DNA of 20,425 bases from MAG-121220-bin8 sp965655865 (GTDB taxonomy: Bacteria > Bacteroidota > Bacteroidia > Flavobacteriales > Flavobacteriaceae). Each line of letters opens with the position of its first letter. Position 1 is the first letter of the stretch. Made by a program: the position numbers and the translations under genes. Below are positions 14,696 through 20,425 of this stretch, piece by piece. The DNA is taken from positions 1 to 20,425 of the forward strand of contig CBFHJJ010000023.1 in the NCBI GenBank assembly GCA_965655865.1. Reading direction: 5' to 3'. Below the pieces are notes generated by a model, which was not told the DNA's origin, made no database searches, and was given only the letters and a program-made list of their open reading frames with translations.

Positions 14696-14743
14696 CCTAA
14701 AAGTCTCTTTTAAAACCAGAGGCTTTTAGAACGTTTTTTATTA
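14696..14743 (+). repeat. Imperfect direct repeat, copy B, in the divergent region
   Basis: Copy B consists of CCTAAAA (14696-14702), TAAAACCA (14711-14718) and TAGAACGTTTTTTATTA (14727-14743). All three blocks occur in the same orientation in copy A at 14165-14218, on the other side of the DUF4920 gene. The interval between the first and last block is 31 nt here and 35 nt in copy A. Confidence 0.35.
14697..14729 (+). terminator. 11-bp stem-loop plus T6 in the leader of the diheme gene
   Basis: CTAAAAGTCTC (14697-14707) pairs with GAGGCTTTTAG (14719-14729): 11 pairs with one G-U, and an 11-nt loop. AACG and six T follow, so on the plus strand it looks like an intrinsic terminator. No plus-strand gene precedes it; it lies 65 nt upstream of the diheme protein ATG. 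It may therefore be an attenuator in that leader, stop antisense transcription across the DUF4920 gene, or be a protein-binding palindrome of the divergent promoter region. No consensus promoter is evident for the diheme gene. Confidence 0.4.
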
Positions 14744-14793
14744 AAAATTCTTATATTACATTAACTGATAATAATTACGGTTTAGTTCAATAA

Positions 14794-17700
14794 ATGAAAA
14801 AACATATTATAATTCCATCGCTATTGTCTTTATTATTAGTTGGTCTATTGTTAATTCCTCTTGACGGAACGGTAAACAATACTTTTGCTTTTTTTATCGG
14901 AAGATTTCATCCAATTATTTTGCATCTACCCATTGGTGGCTTGATTGCTTTATTTGTGATGGAAATTATTAATTCATATCGGCCAAAACTTAATTTAAAT
15001 TCAGCATGTTCAATATTGTTATGGTTTTCAGTTGTGACAGTAATTCCTTCAGCTGTTCTGGGTTTTGTTTTAGCCTCAAGCGGAAATTATGACGATGAAC
15101 TTTTAAATCTTCATAAATGGTTAGGATGGTTAACAGCTTTAGCGTGTGTTTGGTTACTTTATTTTAATTCAAAATCAAAAAAAACCTACAAAGTATTGCT
15201 ATACGCTAATGTAATTTTCCTTTTAGTTGCAGGGCATTTTGGAGGACAACTTACACATGGCAAAGATTATTTAACTAAGTATATGCCTGTAAGCATGAAA
15301 AAGGTTTTAGATATTGAAGATGAAATAAATCACCTTGTTGTAAACAGAAAAATTGATTCATTTTCTACAGACATAACGTACTATACAAATCAAATTAAGC
15401 CAATCATAGAAAATTACTGTTACAAATGTCACGGACAAGAGAAACAAAAAGGAGATATGAGGTTTGACAATATTGACTGGGACATGGTTAATGGGTTTGA
15501 TGCTGAAAAATGGAATATGATGTTAAATCAGGTTAATCTTGGAGAAATGCCTCCAGAGGATGAAACACAACTTTCAATGGACGATAGAAGAATTCTAGTT
15601 GATTGGATAACTGAAAACCTAGACAAAGCAGCTGTAGCTAAAGAAACAGACAATAAATTAGTGATGAGAAGGCAAACAAAATCACAATACACTAATTCAT
15701 TAAATGAGTTATTGGGAGTATATATTAATTTTGGAGATATCTTGCCTGACGACGGTAAATCAAAAATGGGATTTACAAATAATGGGAATATTCTTCAAAC
15801 CTCTTCGCTTCATATTGATTATTACCAAAAACTTGCCCGTGAAGCGCTAGACAAAGCTCTGGTAAAAGGAGAAAAACCAAAATCTAGAAGATATAAAGTT
15901 GTCCTTGGTAAAAACAAAGGAGATGACGTTTTAGGTGCAGAATTTGGAGGTTATCAGACAGCTCCTATAAACAACAAGGATTTTGATGTACAAATTCTTG
16001 ACAGGAGCGGGAAGCCCGTAAAGAAATCTGCTAGCTTTAGTGATTCTATCAAATTATTAAAAAACAAAATTGGAATTGGTATGAGAGGATCGTCAAGTAA
16101 TAGATATTATATTGTTGACGAGGGGATGATTTTAAACTCTGCATTACCTGCAAAAGAAGTTACACCAAAATCTTGGCAGGGACCTTCTCCCAATTTAAAA
16201 TTATTAATTAAAGAAGATTTCCCGCGCGAAGGCAAGTATGCTTTTAGAATTGAAGCCTCAAAAGGATATAATTCGTTGTCTATTGAAAGGCTTATTGATT
16301 TGAGAGAAAAAGAACCGGCCTTAGACTTTGAGAATTCTTTTTCAGTAAACGCTAAAGATTTAAATATAAACAACAACTTTGTCCTAGATAATAAAAATCT
16401 AATTCCTAAAGAGTTTGCATCATTTTCTGAAATTGAATTTACATATGATGTTCCTAGTGATGGGATATATAAAATCGATTTAGTACATCCTTATGTTTCA
16501 AATGATGTAATGCCATCGTACCATATACGATTCTTAGGCCGAAAAGAAGAAGGGGTTATAAGTAAAAGATTAAATATAAATCAAAATGAAAAATTAAAAG
16601 AAATTACATCTCCAGTAACTCTAGCTTTCCTATCAAAAGGCAAACATAAAGGGTATATTGGAGGAAAGTTTTTTGTTGGTTTCAGTAAGTTGGTTTTTAC
16701 TCCAATAGCTAAAGATGATCCATTGCCCAAAACGTTAAAAGAAGAATCTTTGAAGAATAATTCTCAATATGAAAGAGTTAACCCTTCAATATTAGCATTT
16801 GCTGGATCAAGGACGGATGATGGAATGGATTATAAAGCATTGTCCAAACCAATTGAGGTCAAAAATTCCATGGGAGATTCACAGATTTTTGAGTTTACAG
16901 GAATGTTAGAAAACCTCCCTGTCCCTATGGCTAGTAATGATGTAAGTGGAGAGCTTGCTAACATCCTTACTTTTGGACTATGGAACAATCATTTGGTTAA
17001 AGAAAGCAGTTTAAAAGGACCGCCTCTGTTAGTTAAGTCCGTAGAATTTGAAGCTCCTTATTTTCCAGTATGGCCACCAAAATCTTACACGGAAATATTT
17101 TTCAAATCTAAGAATCAAAATAACAAGGAAGTATATGCCAATGAAGTCATTGAAAAGTTTATGGAACGAGCGTTTAGAAGAACACTTAATGATGGTGAAC
17201 TTGATCGTTATGTAACCTTTTGGAATAACATCAGAAGCGATTTTGATTTTTTTGAGGATGGCGTAAAAGAGGTTTTGATCGCAATTCTTTGCTCACCAAA
17301 TTTTATTTATTTAAATCAACCAATGAATCTAAATTCCGAAGAATTAGATGACGAATATTATTTAGCTAGTCAGCTTTCATATTTTTTGTGGAATTCTCCG
17401 CCTGATGATAAATTAATAGAACTGGCTTCAAAGGGCAAGTTATACAGAAACCTGTCCAGTCAAATTGATCGTATGATCAAAAGTTCTAAAATTGAAAATT
17501 TAATTAACGGATTTTCATATGAATGGTTAAGATTAGACAGGCACAAAAACATGGATGTAAATGTTCAAGAATATGAAGATTATACAAGATTTGTAAAAGA
17601 AGATATGTTTAACGAAACCTATGAATTTGTTAAGCACATATTAATTAATGATTTAAGCATAATGAACTTTATAGACTCTGATTTTGCTATGCTAAATCAA

Positions 17701-18387
17701 AATTTGGCTGAATTTTATGGATTAAGTGGGGTTGAAGGAAACAAATTCAGACCAGTAAAGTTAAATAAAAATCAAAACAGAGGAGGCTTGTTGTCGCAGG
17801 GTTCTTTTTTGACAGGGCACTCTGATGGAACTCAGCCTCACGCGATTAAAAGAGCAGTATGGTTAAAGGAGAAAATATTAGGTGATCACCCTTCTCCTCC
17901 TCCACCAAATGTTCCAGAACTGGATCCAGAAACCCCTGGCTTTGAAAAGTTAACTTTAAAAGAACAGTTGTTTCTACACAGAAATAAAGTTTCATGTATG
18001 GAGTGTCATAAAAAAATAGATCCATACGGAGTAATATTTGAAAATTATGATGCAACCGGACGATATCAACTTACCATGAAGGGTAAGCCTATTGATTCAA
18101 AATCAGTATTACCCGATGGAAATGAATTAGACGGCATTCAAGACATGAAAGATTATATTTTAAATTTTAAAACCGAAGACTTTACAAAGTCTATTGTAAA
18201 AAATCTTTTTTCTTATGCAATTGGAAGAGATGTGGGGTTTGCTGATGAAAAAGAAATTAAGTATATTGTTGATAAGGTGACTAGAGATAATTATAGCTTT
18301 AAGACTGTAATTCAGGAAATTATCTACAGCCCTTCGTTCTATAAAAAGAAAGAAAATTGGTTTAGTAAACTGTTTAAAAATGAGTAA
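14794..18387 (+). CDS. Membrane-anchored diheme c-type protein with DUF1587-1595-1592-1588-1585 modules
   Basis: This 1197-residue protein starts with a multi-helix membrane region holding conserved-looking histidines: FHPIILHLP (H39, H44), LHKWLGW (H107) and AGHFGGQLTHG (H148, H155). This resembles the membrane module of planctomycete-type cytochromes and could hold b-type heme (inference). CYKCH at 209-213 is the first c-heme motif (PSCyt1-like). Next come a DUF1587-like part (about 292-355), a long beta-rich middle, DUF1595 (about 780-840), DUF1592 (about 850-975, SYFLWNSPPDDKL), DUF1588 (about 990-1092, with GHSDGTQPHAIKRA and a second heme motif CMECH at 1068-1072) and DUF1585 (about 1110-1185). 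Such proteins are abundant in Planctomycetota and occur in marine Bacteroidota; they are thought to be exported redox proteins, but no reaction is established. Its end overlaps the DUF1552 gene by 8 nt. Confidence 0.88.
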   Translation: MKKHIIIPSLLSLLLVGLLLIPLDGTVNNTFAFFIGRFHPIILHLPIGGLIALFVMEIINSYRPKLNLNSACSILLWFSVVTVIPSAVLGFVLASSGNYDDELLNLHKWLGWLTALACVWLLYFNSKSKKTYKVLLYANVIFLLVAGHFGGQLTHGKDYLTKYMPVSMKKVLDIEDEINHLVVNRKIDSFSTDITYYTNQIKPIIENYCYKCHGQEKQKGDMRFDNIDWDMVNGFDAEKWNMMLNQVNLGEMPPEDETQLSMDDRRILVDWITENLDKAAVAKETDNKLVMRRQTKSQYTNSLNELLGVYINFGDILPDDGKSKMGFTNNGNILQTSSLHIDYYQKLAREALDKALVKGEKPKSRRYKVVLGKNKGDDVLGAEFGGYQTAPINNKDFDVQILDRSGKPVKKSASFSDSIKLLKNKIGIGMRGSSSNRYYIVDEGMILNSALPAKEVTPKSWQGPSPNLKLLIKEDFPREGKYAFRIEASKGYNSLSIERLIDLREKEPALDFENSFSVNAKDLNINNNFVLDNKNLIPKEFASFSEIEFTYDVPSDGIYKIDLVHPYVSNDVMPSYHIRFLGRKEEGVISKRLNINQNEKLKEITSPVTLAFLSKGKHKGYIGGKFFVGFSKLVFTPIAKDDPLPKTLKEESLKNNSQYERVNPSILAFAGSRTDDGMDYKALSKPIEVKNSMGDSQIFEFTGMLENLPVPMASNDVSGELANILTFGLWNNHLVKESSLKGPPLLVKSVEFEAPYFPVWPPKSYTEIFFKSKNQNNKEVYANEVIEKFMERAFRRTLNDGELDRYVTFWNNIRSDFDFFEDGVKEVLIAILCSPNFIYLNQPMNLNSEELDDEYYLASQLSYFLWNSPPDDKLIELASKGKLYRNLSSQIDRMIKSSKIENLINGFSYEWLRLDRHKNMDVNVQEYEDYTRFVKEDMFNETYEFVKHILINDLSIMNFIDSDFAMLNQNLAEFYGLSGVEGNKFRPVKLNKNQNRGGLLSQGSFLTGHSDGTQPHAIKRAVWLKEKILGDHPSPPPPNVPELDPETPGFEKLTLKEQLFLHRNKVSCMECHKKIDPYGVIFENYDATGRYQLTMKGKPIDSKSVLPDGNELDGIQDMKDYILNFKTEDFTKSIVKNLFSYAIGRDVGFADEKEIKYIVDKVTRDNYSFKTVIQEIIYSPSFYKKKENWFSKLFKNE

Positions 18388-19726
18388 AAAATCTTGGCAT
18401 TTAGACCGAAGAACTTTTTTGAAAGGCTTAGGAGTAACATGTATGCTTCCTTATTTTGAAGCGATGTCAATGACCAATTTTTCAAAACTTTCAGAACCTG
18501 AAGCTGCAAAAAGAGTATGTTTTCTGTATTTTCCTAATGGGGTTGGTCTTCCCCCAAAACAAAGTGAGTATTACAAGGATTGGAGCTGGTTTCCAATAGG
18601 AAAAGGAAAAAATTACAAACTCACAAAATCACTTTCACATTTAGAAAGACATAGAAATAATATGTCAATCATTGGAGGATTAAGTCACCCTAGCAGTCGT
18701 ACAGTTTTGGGCCATATGGCCGGTGATTCATTTTTAACTGGTGGTGATTTAAGAGGGTTGTATAAAAACAGAATTTCTGTAGATCAAGTAGCAGCAGCTG
18801 AATTAAGTCAATATACTAGGTTTCCATATCTTTCTTTATCAACTGATGGAGGGGTTGGATATAAATCTAGAACCTCAACATTGTCTTTTAATTCTTCAGG
18901 GAAACCAATACCCTCTGAACACAGATTAAGAGACATTTATGAAAGATATTTTTCGCCAACAGGAGGAACTTCAACCAATGAAAGGCAAAGAAGTATTAAT
19001 CAAGGGAAAAAGATTGTTGACTTGGTATTAGAGGACAGTAAAACTTTAAAAAACAAACTCGGCTCTTATGACCAATCAAAGCTAGAGGAATATATGACCT
19101 CATTAAATGAAGTTGAAATGCAGCTAGTCAGAAATGAAAAATGGCTAGACGTTCCAATGAAAGAATTTGACGCTAGCTTAATTAACCTTGATGTTGACCC
19201 GACATCTGCACCACAAGACTATGTTAGATCAATGATGGATTTAATTGTTCTTGGTTTTCAAACAGATTGTACGAGAGTTATAAATTATATGATGGCAAGA
19301 GAAGATGGAATGGGGTTTGGAGATAATTTTTCAAAAATTGCTCTTGGATTACAAGGACATCATACAATTTCACATGATGTAGCCACCGGACATTGGGAAG
19401 AATGGGGAAGATTAGACAGGTGGTATTCCAAACAGTTTTCATATTTTCTAGATAAAATGAAAAACACAAAAGACATTAACGGTTCTTTACTTGATAATAC
19501 TATGATACTTTATGGGAGTGCTTGTAGTACAACCCACAATGCCAGAAATTATCCTTTAATTCTTGCAGGTGGCTCAGACCTTGGTGTTAAACATGGCAGC
19601 TATACTGTTTTTGAAGAGAAAGATGAAAGGATGTCAAATTTATTGCTTAGCATACTTCATAAGCTTGATATTGAAAAAGAAAGCTTTTCTGACAGTACGG
19701 GTAAATTATCTACTAATATTATTTAG
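18380..19726 (+). CDS. DUF1552-family protein with Tat-type leader
   Basis: This 448-residue protein begins MSKKSWHLDRRTFLKGLG, a twin-arginine leader (DRRTFLKG plus a short hydrophobic part), so export after folding is likely. The rest matches DUF1552: VCFLYFPNGVGLP near residue 47, LGHMAGDSFLTGGD near 112, and GLQGHHTISHD near 328 with clustered histidines that could bind metal. The family is related by layout to the DUF1501 group and is usually encoded directly behind DUF1592-type diheme proteins, as here with an 8-nt overlap. That constant pairing suggests a two-component exported enzyme or complex; the substrate is unknown. ATG at 18380 is the only start that gives the Tat leader. Confidence 0.88.
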   Translation: MSKKSWHLDRRTFLKGLGVTCMLPYFEAMSMTNFSKLSEPEAAKRVCFLYFPNGVGLPPKQSEYYKDWSWFPIGKGKNYKLTKSLSHLERHRNNMSIIGGLSHPSSRTVLGHMAGDSFLTGGDLRGLYKNRISVDQVAAAELSQYTRFPYLSLSTDGGVGYKSRTSTLSFNSSGKPIPSEHRLRDIYERYFSPTGGTSTNERQRSINQGKKIVDLVLEDSKTLKNKLGSYDQSKLEEYMTSLNEVEMQLVRNEKWLDVPMKEFDASLINLDVDPTSAPQDYVRSMMDLIVLGFQTDCTRVINYMMAREDGMGFGDNFSKIALGLQGHHTISHDVATGHWEEWGRLDRWYSKQFSYFLDKMKNTKDINGSLLDNTMILYGSACSTTHNARNYPLILAGGSDLGVKHGSYTVFEEKDERMSNLLLSILHKLDIEKESFSDSTGKLSTNII

Positions 19727-19776
19727 TATAATAACAACAAAATCATCATACTTATTCGATTTATTAACTCTTCACG

Positions 19777-19825
19777 TGGTACACTTATGTGTGCCAACTG
19801 AAAGTGTAACTGCAATTACACTTTC
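19777..19825 (+). other. Tandem hairpins in a GC-enriched intergenic element
   Basis: The 175-nt gap between the DUF1552 gene and the last gene holds two consecutive stem-loops. Hairpin 1 is TGGTACAC/GTGTGCCA with a TTAT loop (19777-19796; 8 pairs, one G-U). Hairpin 2 is GAAAGTGTAA/TTACACTTTC with a 6-nt loop (19800-19825; 10 perfect pairs). A third weak one (GTCC/GGAC or GTTTG/CAAAC, 19846-19864) follows. About 44 of 100 bases (19771-19870) are G or C, clearly above the surrounding intergenic DNA. Hairpin 2 is followed by a C/T-rich but not poly-T stretch, so a simple intrinsic terminator is only a partial fit. It could be a structured leader of the following gene, a small RNA, or a DNA-binding site. 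It matches no riboswitch class that I can recognise. Confidence 0.45.
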
Positions 19826-19901
19826 TCTCCCTTCACCTGCTTATCGTCCGGTTTGGACTCAAACAAAGGATCTATTTAAAAAGTCTTGATTATATTTGAC
19901 C

Positions 19902-20425
19902 ATGCAAAGAATTAAATCCATTGATTCGTTGAGAGGATTTGTAATGATACTGATGCTTTTGGATCATGTCCGTGAAACATTTTATCTTCATTTACAAGTT
20001 TCGGATCCAGTAAATGTGTTTGAAACAAGTCCAGAATTATTTTATACCCGATTTGTTACATTTATTTGTGCACCAGTATTTATCTACTTAACAGGACTTT
20101 CAGCTTGGCTTTTTTTGAAAAAAAACTCAAGAGATGAAACCTCAAAATTTCTATTAAAGCGGGGTTTATTTCTAATATTAATGGAGATAACTGTAATAAA
20201 TTTTCTTTGGGGAGGGCAATATCCACCTGACATGTTTTTTTTACAAGTGATTTGGTGTATAGGTATATGTATGATTTTTCTTTCTTTTTTGATATATCTT
20301 AAACCTCGTTTAATATTATTAATTGGTATTTTGATTGTTTGTTCTCATAACTATTTCTTAGACTTTAGTGTTAACTCAGGATCAATCTTCTATATACCCT
20401 GGGCTATTTTATATCAAAGAGAAGT
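19902..20425 (+). CDS. DUF1624-type membrane acyltransferase-like protein, 3'-truncated
   Basis: The frame opens with ATG at 19902 and runs off the window end (174 complete codons). The start MQRIKSIDSLRGFVMILMLLDHVRE is the signature of the DUF1624/heparan-alpha-glucosaminide N-acetyltransferase-like family (R-x-x-S-x-D-x-L-R-G, then L-D-H). Further hydrophobic segments follow: FVTFICAPVFIYLTGLSAWLF near residue 52, a region around FLWGGQYPP, and LQVIWCIGICMIFLSFLIY near 115. These proteins are multi-pass membrane proteins thought to transfer acyl groups to sugars or envelope polymers; the acceptor is unknown here. It stands 175 nt after the DUF1552 gene behind the hairpin element, so it may be a separate transcription unit. 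The C-terminal half is not visible. Confidence 0.82.
   Translation, partial: MQRIKSIDSLRGFVMILMLLDHVRETFYLHLQVSDPVNVFETSPELFYTRFVTFICAPVFIYLTGLSAWLFLKKNSRDETSKFLLKRGLFLILMEITVINFLWGGQYPPDMFFLQVIWCIGICMIFLSFLIYLKPRLILLIGILIVCSHNYFLDFSVNSGSIFYIPWAILYQRE

Noticed and set aside
16107..18055. Minus-strand frames inside the diheme protein gene.
   Set aside because: The plus-strand frame has continuous conserved domains; the opposite frames have no recognisable features.
19563..19889. A 108-codon plus-strand frame that starts inside the DUF1552 gene and crosses the hairpin element.
   Set aside because: Its start is in the wrong frame of a conserved gene, the product has no family resemblance, and the GC-rich hairpins explain the unusual composition of its tail better.
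19891..19898. TATATTTG, a match to the Bacteroidota -7 promoter box, just before the DUF1624 ATG.
   Set aside because: It ends 3 nt before the ATG, which would place the transcript start within or after the initiation codon, and no -33 element is at proper distance.
1..20425. Search for tRNA, rRNA, CRISPR arrays, transposases, integrases and toxin-antitoxin pairs.
   Set aside because: No T-loop-like tRNA signature with a matching acceptor stem, no regularly spaced direct repeats and no proteins of these families were seen by reading; weak or diverged elements could still be missed without tools.

Overview
The window is AT-rich (roughly one third GC by eye). It has no recognisable Shine-Dalgarno signals, mostly TAA stops and tightly packed, overlapping genes. 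Its protein families (AddB-like nuclease, flavobacterial-style menaquinone cluster, DUF6150-like and DUF4920 proteins, DUF1592/DUF1552 pair) point to a marine Bacteroidota bacterium, most likely an uncultured pelagic member of the Flavobacteriia. No rRNA, tRNA, insertion sequence, integrase, prophage or CRISPR array was seen.

Layout. (1) 1-1077, plus strand: the 3' part of an AddB/RecB-like PD-(D/E)XK nuclease whose start lies outside the window. (2) 1074-14662, minus strand: one long, almost gapless block. In transcription order it begins with a DUF4920 protein. Next comes a trio coupled by ATGA overlaps: a 52-residue protein of unknown function, a small lipoprotein and an M28 metallopeptidase. 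A Tat-type Gfo/Idh/MocA oxidoreductase and a small exported protein with a 13-residue repeat follow. Then come the menaquinone genes in the order menG, menF, menD, menB, menA, menC, menE. The block ends with a hemolysin III/PAQR membrane protein, a Tat-type beta-propeller protein and a SOUL heme-binding protein. (3) 14663-14793: a divergent intergenic region with an 11-bp hairpin followed by six T. (4) 14794-19726, plus strand: a two-gene unit, namely a 1197-residue membrane protein with two c-type heme motifs and DUF1587/1595/1592/1588/1585 modules, overlapping by 8 nt a Tat-type DUF1552 protein. (5) 19727-19901: an intergenic region with two consecutive hairpins in a locally GC-enriched stretch. 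(6) 19902 to the end: the 5' part of a DUF1624-type membrane acyltransferase-like gene.

How the genes work together. The men genes encode seven steps of the classical (o-succinylbenzoate) menaquinone route: chorismate to isochorismate (MenF), SEPHCHC (MenD), OSB formation (MenC), OSB-CoA (MenE), DHNA-CoA (MenB), prenylation (MenA) and methylation (MenG). MenH and a DHNA-CoA thioesterase are not in the window. The flanking exported proteins (three twin-arginine leaders, a lipoprotein, an exported peptidase, a heme-binding protein, a diheme protein) suggest a region devoted to envelope, redox and respiratory functions. The least understood part is the DUF1592/DUF1552 pair with its leader hairpin and the structured intergenic element after it.
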